The translations under genes were made by a program, and so were the position numbers. Below the pieces are notes generated by a model. The model was not told the DNA's origin. It ran no database searches and saw only the letters and a program-made list of their open reading frames with translations. A DNA stretch of 64,000 nt from Chrysemys picta bellii (lineage: Eukaryota; Chordata; Testudines; Emydidae). The DNA is taken from NCBI RefSeq assembly GCF_011386835.1, contig NC_088797.1:89166264-89230263 (forward strand). Direction: 5' to 3'. Shown here piece by piece: positions 52,399 to 63,900 of the stretch; position 1 is the first letter of the stretch; every line of letters begins with the position of its first letter.

Positions 52399-52684
52399 CA
52401 TTCAAACAGATAAAAATGCCAGTGTTTACTATGCAGAGAAGAAAAGTTACATTTGCTGTTCAGGTGTTTGAAAGTGTTACTTAAAATTTTTGAACAAGGC
52501 ATTTTAAGTTGTTAGTTCTCCTTTATTGGGGTAGGTAGCAGAGCAGTACCATGAGAGGAGTAGAACAGGAAGAAGGCAGAATTGAGACCTTTCAAAGTTT
52601 TGGCCCAAGCCAGGGAGAATGGGGGCATCATTTGAGCTCCCCGCCTCAGGTGCCAAAATGTTGTGGGCCAGCCCTGCCCCAGGG

Positions 52685-55108
52685 GCAGAGATTGCTGCTT
52701 GCATCATAGTCCGCAAGGGGTCTAGCATGCTACACTGCAACTCAGCCACTAAGCAGTCCAAATCTATGCCCAGAATGGGTGTTTCTCTGCTCATCTCTTT
52801 GTGTCTCAGCTCCAGGAGTGCCCCTTCCTGCCCACTGATCCAACCAGATTTGCCAATTTTCCTTTTGTTCATTAATCTGACACAGGGTTACCCCAATCGC
52901 AGGAGCACTAACCCCTGCCAAATCCTTACACTCCTTCCAATCCTCTTTCCAAACTGCCCCATTTGTCTTTCTTTCCCATTTTTGACTTTGCTCCTGCTAG
53001 CAAGCTGCCCTCTGCTTAGGTCAGTCTCACTCCTTGTGTTCCAAGCACTCTCCTCCAAATCAGTTTTCAACCCACATTTGTGATGCCTTCTAATGCTGAG
53101 CTCCCTTCATGGGGGCTTCGCTCATTCCTGGACTCAAACTGCTGTCTCACTATCTTTCTGAATTCGATTTAAAAAAAAAAAAAAAAAGCAACAATAATTT
53201 GTTTAACCACAAAGGATACTTAGTCCTATATAAATCTGTCTCTGTGTTTTTAATATGCCTTTGGCTGAAGTATCTAAGCACTACAGAGAAAGGAAGGTTC
53301 ACGTTGATTCTGCCAAAGAAAACCAAATTCTCTCTTCACCTCATCTTTGTCTATAACCCATGCATGCTTGTTTTTATGTGGTGGTTTTCTGGTGCCAGGG
53401 AGCTCCACAGCATGGATACCCTCCACTCAGAATACTTTGTCTGCAGCCCACAGGAATTTCATCTCTATAACCATGAACTCCAGGGCTGCCCAGAGGAGGG
53501 GGGCAAGTGGGGCAATTTGCCCCAGGCCCCACAGGGGCCCCCACTAGAATATAGTATTCTATAGTATTGCAACTTTTTTTTATGGAAGGGGGCCCCCAAA
53601 ATTGCTTTGCCCCAGGCCCCCTGAATCCTCTGGGTGGCCCTGATGAACTTCAGTGTCCATACCTGTCGCACATATGACTTGTTGGATGGTGGAGGGAGAA
53701 ATTGTCACCAAGACATGTAGGTCTCAGATATTAATTGCCTCACAGCTCAGGATTGGCACCTTGAACTAGATCCAGAATTGGATCAGGAACCAGTGCAGTT
53801 CTTTGTTGAAATGTGCCCTACCAATTCATTTCACTTAGCAGCTGGGCTTCAGTATAATGAATTGTGGCTTCCATGTGGCCTTTGCCAAAGTACCAAGTAA
53901 GGTGAACTGCAGAAGTCCAGCCTGGATATGTTGAAGGGATGTGACACTGTTGCTGGATCCGCATCAGAGAGGAAAGGATGCAGTCTCTGGGCTAACTGAA
54001 GAGGAACAAAGGCATTTCTGGCCACTGTCACTATTGGGTGCCCAAGTAGTGCAATTAACCCAACAGGACCATTAGACTGTCCATTGCCTTGACTATCAGA
54101 TACACACTCACAATAGAGGGGAAGTCACAATTACTTATTGCTCCTCAAATTGTCCCTGCTCTGTTGATATTGCCTGTATTGTATTAAAGTTCTAGGAGCT
54201 GATTCCTGGCTAAATTTGCAGCTGTTTTTCTATTAAATATTTCTACTTTTGGTCACCTCCTGAAATTCACAAAAATGGTCATATCAGCCTCAAAATTTGT
54301 AGGCTACTTCTGAGACAGGGTTCAAATTTCTCTATCAAATTTGAACAAAATCAGACAAAGGGTTCAGGAACAGATACCCTAAAAACAGTCATTCATGGGA
54401 GCTCAGGGTTTTAATTTTATTTTGCTAAAAAAAAAAAAAAAAAAAAAAACCTGACATGGAGGTAGCAAGAACCTAACGTACTGGACTTCTTAACAGTGAA
54501 TTATGACAGCACTGGTGTTTCGTAGTTTAGTCACACTTCAAAAGTTGTTAATCTTTTGATTAAGAACATTTATTAGGGAAATTTGGCTTCAGCAAACAAT
54601 CTTAAGGTCTTTGGCAGTCACTCTCAGAAGCATATTCTGGACAACTGCACTAGAAAAGTCTGGGGAACATTAATATGGGGACTGTGAACACCTGCCATGT
54701 GGCACTACCACAAAGGAGGCCCAGTGATATGAAGAGGTGCACTCCGAGGTATTTCAGGAGCAGGTGCTGAAGCATAGTGCTTCCCTCCCTTCCCAATTCA
54801 ATGAGCCTCCTGTGGCTAGCACGCTAGGGATATATCTACACTACAGCAGCACAGCTATGGTGGTGCTGTGGCACTGTAGTTTAGGTCCTGTGTCAATGGA
54901 AGGGGTTTTCCAATGTAGTTAATCCATCTCTCTGAGAGGTCGTAGCTAGGTTGATGGAAGAGTTTGTTTTGTTTCCCCATCAACCTAGCTGTGTCTACAG
55001 TAGAAGTTAGGTTGACCTAACTATGTTGCATGGGGCATGACATTTTTTCACAGCCCTGAGTGATGTAGCTAGGTCCATCTAATTTCAAATGTAGCCCAGG
55101 CCTCCCCT
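52685..55108 (-). other. PLA2G12B intron 3, middle part
   Basis: Apart from the MITE at 53481 this stretch holds poly-A runs (53169, 54427) and a possible TCTACACTAC-type MITE at 54826-55100. No exon was seen. Confidence 0.5.
53481..53642. mobile_element. short hAT MITE
   Basis: Begins CAGGGCTGCCCAGAGG and ends CCTCTGGGTGGCCCTG; flanks ATGAACTC (53473-53480) and ATGAACTT (53643-53650) match at 7 of 8. Internal GGGGCAATTTGCCCCAGGCC is palindromic. Confidence 0.92.
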
Positions 55109-55116
55109 CTCATAAG

Positions 55117-56689
55117 CAGGGCCGGCTCTAGGTTTTTTGCTGCCCCAAGCAAAAAAATTTTTGGCTGCCCCCGCGCGCACCCTCCTGCCGCCCCAGCCCT
55201 GGGTCACTGGCAATTCGCTCCCAGGGCGGGTCATTCAGCAGGAATTTTGGATGTGCACAGAACACAGACAGGACTGGTTCCCATATGGTTACAGAACTGC
55301 AGTAAAGTGGAACAATTTTCAGCTTGTGTGATTGAAGGATATCTGGATGCATATTATAAGACTGTCCTACATAAATGAGGAAAAGTTGAGGTGCCTTTAT
55401 TATTCTTTTGTTCCATTCTTTGTTTCTATGAGGAATTTGCCAATGCAATATCACTGTCTTCCTTTTAAACAAATAAAACTAAAACTTAAAAATAATTAAT
55501 AATAATAATAATAATAATTAATTAAAAAAAAAAGCAATGGCTGTTGAAAATAGCAATTCCAGTCCTAATAACCACTGGGGAGCATTTCTTGCTCAATTTA
55601 TTTTACTTTTTCCTACAGCAAGTTACAGTGGATCAGTATATTTGATTTGGGGGAAATGAAGTAATAGCTGCCCAAATTGAGCTTGAGCACTCCTGAATTT
55701 TGAGGGGTTCAAATCTGGAAGGCAGGTGCTGGATTCCCTTTCTGAATATTAGCTAAATCTGGAAAAGAAAAGTCAATTTCTGCTTCCATGGCTCAGAAGG
55801 GTAAATCCTCCTACGTGCCTGGTACTGTATCTAAAGCTGCCCAGTCTAGTATAGCCTCCCCTCCCTTACTTTTCATTTTAAATTCTAGTGGGGTCCACGT
55901 ACCTGCCTTGCTAGGCTTCAGATAGAGAGGTGCAATGTCCATTTAGTCCACCCAATTCTTTCTTTGGGGGAGAGCCCAGGGCTGGGGCGGCAGGAGGTGC
56001 AGGTGGGGGCCAGAGCTGGGGTGGCAGGAGGTGCGGGTGCAGGGGCGGAGAAGAGCCCAGGGCTGGGGTGTTAGGAGGTGCGGGGGGTGGGAGAAGACCC
56101 CAGGGCTGGGGTGGCAGGAGGTGTGGGTGGGGGCCAGGACTGGGGTGACAGGAGGGTGCGGATGCAGGGTGGGGGAGAAGAGCCCCGGGCTGGGGTGGCA
56201 GGAGGTGTGTGTGGGGGGGGGAGAGCCCCGGGCTGGGGCGGCAGGAGGTGTGGGGGGGGGAGAGAACCCCGGGCTGGGGCGGCAGGAGGATGCGGGTGGA
56301 GGGAGAACCCAGGGCTGGGGGTGCAGGTGGGGGCCAGAGCTGGGGCAGCAGGGGGTGTGGGCGGGGGAGAGTCCAGGGCTGGGACAACACAGGGGTACGG
56401 GGGGAGCCCAGGGCTGAGGTGGGGGGGCAGCAAAAAACCTAGAGCTGGCTCTGTCCCTACCCTGCAGCATGAGGTTTCAGTTCTACACTCCTTCCCCCTC
56501 CCTTTCCTGTTAATTGCGGCCAAGGGAATGCTGGGAAATGTAGTTCTTACCCTGCTCCAGGGCTGGCTCTATAGGCAGGGAGCTAACCAAGGAACTACAG
56601 CTCCCAGGGCTCCCTGTTGGTTCTCAGCTCTCATGCTGGATTCTTGTGCCCCTGCAAATTTGCTTTGCTGGTGCCTAGAGCCGGCCCTG
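55117..56689. mobile_element. composite hAT-like element with G-rich tandem repeats
   Basis: The left end is CAGGGCCGGCTCTAGG followed by TTTTTTGCTGCC. A matching inverted end, GGCAGCAAAAAACCTAGAGC, is found at about 56426-56445, and another at 56676-56689 (CCTAGAGCCGGCCCTG). The interior from 55975 to 56430 is a degenerate tandem of GGGCTGGGG(T/C)GGCAGGAGGTG units. Using the outer end, the flanks CTCATAAG and CTAATAAA (the second read across the later MITE) match at 6 of 8. Whether this is one or two elements is unresolved. Confidence 0.7.
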
Positions 56690-56690
56690 C

Positions 56691-56825
56691 TAGGGTGACC
56701 AGATGTCCCGATTTTATAGGGACAGTCCCGATTTTTGGGTCTTTTTCTTATATAGGTTTCTATTACCCCCCCACACACACACACCACCTGTCCCGATTTT
56801 TCACACTTGCTGTCTGGTCACCCTA
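56691..56825 (+). mobile_element. short hAT MITE, TAGGGTGACC family
   Basis: Begins TAGGGTGACCAGATG and ends CTGGTCACCCTA, with the perfect 8-bp duplication GGCCCTGC (56683-56690, 56826-56833). The duplicated target is the very end of the preceding element, so this copy inserted later. It includes a short CACACACA run. Confidence 0.93.
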
Positions 56826-57424
56826 GGCCCTGCTAATAAACCACATGAGGTTTGCTGGCAGGAGAAGGAGGAAAGCTGCATGTACTGTGTTACTAATTTA
56901 AACTCCACCATTCTAGGAAGGTGCTATATGCACTCAAGCCACCGAGATGTGCCTGTAACTGTCACTTGATTTGTGAAGGAATCTGTATTTAGCTTCATCC
57001 AACTGCTTTTCAGCCAACCTCTGTTTCTCAGACATTGGGGCAGCTGGGAGATTATTTTTGTCTCCATTTCAGGATTAAGAGAAACTGGGTGGATGTTGGC
57101 ATCTCAGTGACACTACCCTTTATGGTATCTCATTCTCCCTGTCCCCTCCCCCACAGTGGCTTTACTTGGATGTAAACATTAATAAAAAAGAGGTGGCAGC
57201 CCATATGGCAAGCTTCAACTCAACCCAAATCAAGAATGGGAGAGAGTTTGAATCTTGAAATTGGGGCTTATAAACGTAACATGTTAATAAGAACCTTTTG
57301 TCATAAAGTTAAATACTGTGGAAAAATTAACCCCTTTCTAAAACATTAGCACTGAGACTTTTAAATCTAGCTAAGGGATTTGGACACCAAATTCTCATTG
57401 GAAAGAAATAAGAACTGATCATCT

Positions 57425-58906
57425 CCATTTGGAAAGTCATGGGAGACGGGAGAGATTCCAGAAGACTGGAAAAGGGCAAATATAGTGCCCATCTATAAAA
57501 AGGGAAATAAAAACAACCCAGGTAACTACAGACCAGTTAGTTTAACTTCTGTGCCAGGGAAGATAATGGAGCAAGTAATTAAGGAAATCATCTGCAAACA
57601 CTTGGAAGGTGGTAAGGTGATAGGGAACAGCCAGCATGGATTTGTGAAGAACAAATCATGTCAAACCAATCTGATAGCTTTCTTTGATAGAATAACGAGC
57701 CTTGTGGATAAGGGTGAAGCGGTGGATGTGGTATACCTAGACTTTAGTAAGGCATTTGATACGGTCTCGCATGATATTCTTATCGATAAACTAGGCAAAT
57801 ACAAATTAGATGGGGCTACTATAAGGTGGGTGCATAACTGGCTGGATAACCGTACTCAGAGAGTTTTTATTAATGGTTCCCAATCCTGCTGGAAAGGCGT
57901 AACGAGTGGGGTTCCGCAGGGGTCTGTTTTGGGACCGGCTCTGTTCAATATCTTCATCAACGACTTAGATATTGGCATAGAAAGTACGCTTATTAAGTTT
58001 GCGGATGATACCAAACTGGGAGGGATTGCAACTACTTTGGAGGACAGGGTCATAATTCAAAATGATCTGGACAAATTGGAGAAATGGTCTGAGTTAAACA
58101 GGATGAAGTTTAACAAAGACAAATGCAAAGTGCTCCACTTAGGAAGGAAAAATCAATTTCACACATACAGAATGGGAAAAGACTGTCTAGGAAGGAGTAC
58201 GGCAGAAAGGGATCTAGGGGTTATAGTGGACCACAAGCTAAATATGAGTCAACAGTGTGATGCTGTTGCAAAAAAAGCAAACATGATTCTGGGATGCATT
58301 AACAGGTGTGTTGTGAGCAAGACACGAGAAGTCATTCTTCCGCTCTACTCTGCTCTGGTTAGGCCTCAGCTGGAGTATTGTGTCCAGTTCTGGGCGCCGC
58401 ATTTTAAAAAAGATGTGGAGAAATTGGAAAGGGTCCAAAGAAGAGCAACAAGAATGATTAAAGGTCTTGAGAACATGACCTGTGAAGGAAGGCTGAAAGA
58501 ACTGGGTTTGTTTAGTTTGGAGAAGAGAAGACTGAGAGGGGACATGATAGCAGTTTTCAGGTATCTAAAAGGGTGTCATGAGGAGGAGGGAGAGAACTTG
58601 TTCACCTTAGCCTCTAAGGATAGAACCAGAAACAATGGGTTTAAACTGCAGCAAGGGAGGTCTAGGTTGGACATTAGGAAAAAGTTCCTAACTGTCAGGG
58701 TGGTTAAACACTGGAATAAATTGCCTAGGGAGGTTGTGGAATCTCCGTCTCTGGAGATATTTAAGAGTAGGTTAGATAAATGTCTATCAGGGATGGTCTA
58801 GACAGTATTTGGTCCTGCCATGCGGGCAGGGGACTGGACTCGATGACCTCTCGAGGTCCCTTCCAGTCCTATAATCTATGATTCTATTATTCTATGATTC
58901 TATGAT
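57425..58906 (+). mobile_element. CR1 LINE, 5'-truncated, with intact 3' end
   Basis: The element starts inside the RT domain (frame open from about 57430) and runs through the coding end, a short 3' UTR (GACTCGATGACCTCTCGAGG) and the CR1 octamer tail (ATTCTATG repeats, 58877-58906). CR1 elements lack poly-A tails and insert by target-primed reverse transcription. It lies antisense in PLA2G12B intron 3, about 340 bp from exon 3. Confidence 0.95.
57430..58801 (+). CDS. CR1 reverse transcriptase, C-terminal part, open
   Basis: The frame is uninterrupted from about 57430 (IPEDWKRANIVPIYKKGNKN) to the stop at 58799-58801, some 450 residues. RT blocks are visible: YRPVSLTSVPGKIMEQVI, VVYLDFSKAFDTVSHDIL, GVPQGSVLGPALFNIFINDL and the catalytic FADDTKL box, then a C-terminal basic region (RRATRMIKGLENM, RLDIRKKFLTVRVVKHWNKL). 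The endonuclease domain is absent because of 5' truncation, and no start codon is expected, so it is a fragment. The lack of stops suggests a fairly recent insertion. Confidence 0.88.
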
Positions 58907-59247
58907 AAGTGGCTCTGAAAATCCCACCCTAAGGTAAAAATGAATGGCTTGGGGAAGTTAATAATAAACTTCAAACATAAAAGCACGTTGGGTAATTGTC
59001 TGGGACAGTTCTGCTTTAGAGAGGAGGGAGGCAATGTTCAAGCAAAAGTTAGGGCTAGCTCAGCCTTTTGATCTAAGTGTATTTCACATGTGATTGCCGC
59101 TCAGTTGTGGCAGTGCTATGTCCTATTGCAGTCACAGCAGAAACCTGCTGCCGTGTTGTAGGAAAAGGACTTCCTGCTACCGCTCCTCTGGGAAATGGGG
59201 CTGGAGCCACCTGCGTCCCACAAGAGTGGCCTGGGTGCAAAACTCAC

Positions 59248-59413
59248 CTTCAACCTTGGAGACAAAACCAAGGCTCCGTTTGAGGTCTGAGCAGATGGAG
59301 TGGAGGCACCATCGGAACTTAGCATCACAGCGGTATTTATTGGCTCCGCAGGTGTCGTAACAAACATCCAGCTGGTTACAGCACTTAGTCATGGCAGGGA
59401 TGCCTAAATCCAA
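59248..59413 (-). CDS. PLA2G12B: PLA2G12B exon 3, inactive-site exon
   Basis: On the minus strand it reads [20 protein letters not shown], then [35 protein letters not shown]. It is the core PLA2 helix. Active PLA2 enzymes have His-Asp after the paired cysteines; here it is Leu-Asp (CCNQLD), the hallmark of group XIIB, which has no phospholipase activity and is linked to lipoprotein lipidation in the secretory pathway (family knowledge). Acceptor CTGCCTCCAG ends at 59414; donor GTGAGT starts at 59247. Phase 0 in, phase 1 out. Confidence 0.97.
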
Positions 59414-60857
59414 CTGGAGGCAGAGAAAGGGAAGACAGCACTGCTCAGGCATTGTACTTAGTGAAGGGTCTATCCTCCTCTCCAACGGTGGTGATGCCCC
59501 TCTTCCCCCAAACCACCAAATGCTGCTCCTTGACCCAAAGCTTCTGCTACAATTCCAGTGTTAATGCCATAGTTGTAACAAACAGAGCTGTAAGGTCAAG
59601 AACAAATACACTTTGGATTTTTGGTTTATAATCTCCCATTAGTGAGTGTGTAATAGGCATGAGAGTTACACATGGGCCTGTTCATATCAAGGTGGGAATG
59701 AAGTCCTTATTTTCTAAATTACTTATTAGAAACTGTTTCTCTTCCACATCCCCGATGTAGGGGTCTAGTTTCCCCTCCTTACTTCTAACACTCATGAATG
59801 CACATGCATGCAGGAGATGACAGAAGCCTCTAGAGAGGTTTGTGGTGATGTCCAGTTTAAAGAACTATTATAACTTCAAAAATAGCCCACAAGGGATTTT
59901 TTTTTAACAGAATCTTAATTGGTGCAGACCGTGGTGGGAACAGAAATAGGCTAATTAGCCAGGCCAGCTCTTAGAGGCCTTTCAAGGAACCATTCTCATG
60001 GTATAGATTAACTTTGATTTCATTAATTGCTTTAAAAATAACCAAGATACAAAGCCTGGAAATGAGTTGAATTTAGTACTCAATATTGAGGAGGGGAGCT
60101 GTAGAAAGGGACCAAAGGGCTGCTTAGTGGGAGATTTATGAGAGCAAACACCAATTCACACCTGTAAATAGGCTTTGCAGGGAACACCAGGCATTGCCAT
60201 TTATCTCTAAGCTTTGAGTAATTGAACTGCCTTGCACTGAATGTTCCCTAGTGATGGACCCAGTTAAAAGTGCATGATACTTATCTGGGTTTCCATTAAG
60301 TGGCTTCTATTGCACCAACACTCCGTAGCTATCCCACGGATTACCATGTACCTTCTGAACTGCTTCCCTGATGCAATCATTTGCTTCTCCTGCATTTATC
60401 TGCTAGGTAGACTTTATCCTCCAATAAATAGTAAGACAATTGGAGTTTTGTATCATGCATCCACACATGTAATTCCCATTGACAGAATTATTCATCCACC
60501 GCAAGCAGTAGCCACCAACATTTGGGAGCTGATCGCTCTGCTGGTTAGCAAATCAGATAGTAAATTAAATGGTTACTTAAAGTTACATTTTCCTTCCCTT
60601 GCCATCGCAGACAGCCATCTCCTTGGCAAACACAGGCAGACAATTTAGTACTGTAATATATGACTGACTATCACAGCAATCTTTAGAAAGGTGAGGATAC
60701 CACTCAGAGCTGGCTGCAGCCAGGAAAAAAATACAATAGTTATCATACCAATAGCACATGTCCTAGCTAGACCACGCTCTTAACTATTTTTTTAAGCTGA
60801 TTATTCTGGTTAGTGAATTATTTCATGGGGGAACTAGGTGTTAGCAGCAGTACATAC

Positions 60858-60946
60858 ACTTTCTGGTACCTTGAGACCAAGGAAGTAGGAGCTGCAGCCA
60901 TTGGGCTCTTGGGGCTTGTAGTTCGGTCTGGGCATTGGAGCCTTCC
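60858..60946 (-). CDS. PLA2G12B: PLA2G12B exon 2, loop exon
   Basis: On the minus strand: (G)[17 protein letters not shown], then [12 protein letters not shown]. This is the loop that corresponds to the calcium-binding region of group XII PLA2s ([10 protein letters not shown]). Acceptor GTCTTTCAAG ends at 60947 and donor GTATGT starts at 60857. The entering phase (g|gg) requires an upstream exon ending one base into a Gly codon. Intron 2 is 1.44 kb (60857-59414). The match to the known protein is close to exact. Confidence 0.96.
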
Positions 60947-63900
60947 CTTGAAAGACAGAGAAATGTGAAAAGTTAGGGGTAAGAGATTGCAGGGGTGTCG
61001 AACTTAGAGGTAAGCACATGTTCTTTGCTTTTGGTTTGCCAAAGGCAAAGAAACATTGTACGACGAGAGTCTTAAATACAGCCTCCTATAGGCATCCTAG
61101 CTCCACTGAACAGACAGAGGACCATCACCCACCTAATCTCTTGCTTTAAGAAGAGAGGCATAAACTGCTCCTTTCAGATCAAGTGAAAGACAGTACACCG
61201 CTCCCTGAGGACCTGGTTGTACCTCCCACAATCACTAATCCTTTACAAAGGGCTATGACATTGCTGGATTCCAGTGTTTACAACCTGGTCCAGTCCTCCT
61301 CCTGGACAGTTACCAGTCTGTTGTAAATGCACCTAAACATGAATCCCATGTGTCTCTAAATCAATTGGGTCTGGGCTGAGTCTAGTTACTATTCCTAGCT
61401 CTGGGTCTCCAGGTCACATTCCCAGGCTCAGGCCTCTTGCCTGAGTCCTTCTCAGGGACACAGGACTCTGCATTCCAGCTGCCTCAGACCTCCTGAGCCC
61501 CCCAATCTCTTCCACATGTTCCACCTAGGCTATATTCAAGTAGTAAAGAGAGGGGATATCCACTTCTGTGTAAATGTTGGTAATAGAGCACTCCACAATG
61601 GAGTTAAAATTTCACCTGCTGCTTATTTCTTTCATCAGAGACTTGGGACAGCGCTGGGCCCCCTAGCATTGGATACTCAAGCCCTGGGCACGTTCGATTA
61701 CACTGCTCATTTTTACACAGACCCATTCAGCACTGTGCTGGAAACCATAACTTCTAGAGCTCTTAAGTGTTAAAATGGGTCCCTTGGAACAACTCTGAAA
61801 AAGAGGCAATGCCATGCAAAATGCTGCAAATCCTGCTTGCCTGCCCATCCACAGAGCCTGGCATCTGAAATTGTGGGAAACTGTCCAGAGAATTTTTACT
61901 TTTAGCCCACTTTTGCTTGAATGCCTGAGAGTATGGCTCCTCATTTTTCACCATTGACTTCCCTAAAGAAATACCTTACTATCCCTCCCTATATTTTTCA
62001 GCAAAAACCACATAACCATAACACCTACCCACCCCCTTTTTGGGTTATATGTTCCCAGTCCTCCACAATACAGCCCTCTGCTGGTGAGAAATCCGCTAAG
62101 AACCACATCAGCTGGCAGCCAGGAGAAGGGAGATTCCAACTGCAGAGAGCATGAAATTCTCTCATCAGCATAAGATGGATATGACCACTACCAGTAAGTC
62201 CTGACCTTCATTTCGGCAATACAGACTATTAGCAGCATTATTAGACTAAAAAAAGAGCAGCAGGCAGAGTTTGTAACAGTTGCCCTGGGAAGAACAGACC
62301 AGATCTCTAATTCCTGATGTAGTTGCAGATGACTGCCCTAGGTCAAGGGATTCTGCATTTATTCTTCCTGTGAACAAATTCATTTTATCTCAGGTTTTGG
62401 ATTTTCCCCCTAGCTTGCAGCTTCAAATGCCTCAACTGGGGGAGAAAGCATGGACAAATACTGTAGGCTTGCATGGATCATCAAAAACCTCCGGGCTGTG
62501 CTGCCAATATTTCAACAAGGGACTTTGCTAATTTCCCCTTTAACCTGTGACTAATCACTTGTCCCAGGGGAACACATGCTAGCAGAGAGGAGAGTGAAGG
62601 AATCTACTTGTTTGTTTAAATGGGAAAACAAATACTTTCTCATGACTACAAACAAAGAGGGAGGTTACATCATGTAACAAACATACACCTGCTCTTCTTG
62701 CTGGATTTGTTCCTGACAAATAAATATAGAGAGTTATTAGTAGTACAGCAAATATCCAGTGTGAATTCTTGAATGGGAGGTATGGATGTTTTAGTGCCAA
62801 AACCTCATAGGGCACCTGTGGGTAGAGAAGGCTGGGGTGTTTTATATAACTACCGTTTGGTCCATTCCAAAGCCAAAATTTTGCTCTTTGGAAATCTTTC
62901 TGAGCCAGTGGTTTAGGTCAGTGGTCTCCAAACACTTTTGATCGCGCACCCCTATTAGTAAAAAGATTTTGAGCACCCCCTGCCGTGCCGGCTCTACCAT
63001 TTTTGCTGAAGCAAAAAAAAAAAGCTGTTCGGACTTCTGCCCGAACTGCGGAAGCAAAAAAAAAACTTTGGAGACCAGTGTTTTGGGTAATCCTGGCAGA
63101 CAGAGGGGGAACCTGTCAGGCAAGGATCTCGCTGCAATCTTTCCTTTGCAGTGGAGGCAGAATTTTTAACATGGGGCTCCTAGGGTATCCCTCCAGCACT
63201 TCTGTGATTCATCTTCTAGAGGAGGCATAAAAGACCTTAACAAGGGAATGTCTTCTCTCCACCTCGCAGGGCATCCTGAGCCTTTATCGAAGCTAACAAT
63301 CGTTTACCCTTAACATAACTTAAATGTAGATCATTATTTTAACAAGAAATATGCTCCCCATGCATTTGAGCTGCTTTCTGTTCTGTGAGCACCTGATTCT
63401 CATTTCAATTACCATGGTATCTCCATTTATGTCAAAGGGTTTTCTTCTGATTCTCCTGTGTGAGGGGGAATTAGGCCCATTGTTATGCAGGATCAGGTCC
63501 TAAACTGCTTTCCTACTATTTGAAACTCCTCTTGAAGTAGTTAGGACTCTTGGGTACACACACACTACAGGACTGGAACCATAAGGCTTTGTGAAACCTA
63601 ATATGAATATAACTGTCTTCTGTTCCAGTACATTTAAACACTTGCCTGGATAATGGCAGTTACAGCTGTCACCTGTCACACAAGAGCTCTCTTTATGGTT
63701 CATCAGACCCACAGGCTGCCACTGTTACAAAGCCCTGGCCTCAGCTTGTTGGCAGTTTGCCTGCCAGATTCTCTTCCCCCTACAGCCTTTACAGGTAAGA
63801 CCTTCCTTGTGACACATCGCCTATGTTCTTCAGCATAAGTAGGGCAACTGAGTTCCCAGAGGTTAGTTGTAGTCTAAAATGTTGGTTGGTGAAAGCATCC

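Larger units (their letters stand above)
49133..52676 (+). mobile_element. hAT transposon with decayed zinc-finger transposase
   Basis: The 3544-bp element begins CAGGGCTGGCCTTACC and ends GTGGGCCAGCCCTG. It has a perfect 8-bp target duplication CCCCAGGG (49125-49132, 52677-52684). Subterminal CCTCAGGTGCCA is present near both ends in the same orientation (49172, 52644). It carries one transposase pseudogene and a nested MITE. It is inserted antisense to PLA2G12B in intron 3. The length is right for an autonomous hAT, so this is a former full-length master copy rather than a MITE. Confidence 0.94.

Noticed and set aside
55911..56698. Pro-rich and Gly-rich proteins of 150-206 codons
   Set aside because: They are translations of the GGGCTGGGG-type tandem array inside a DNA element, open in several frames on both strands.
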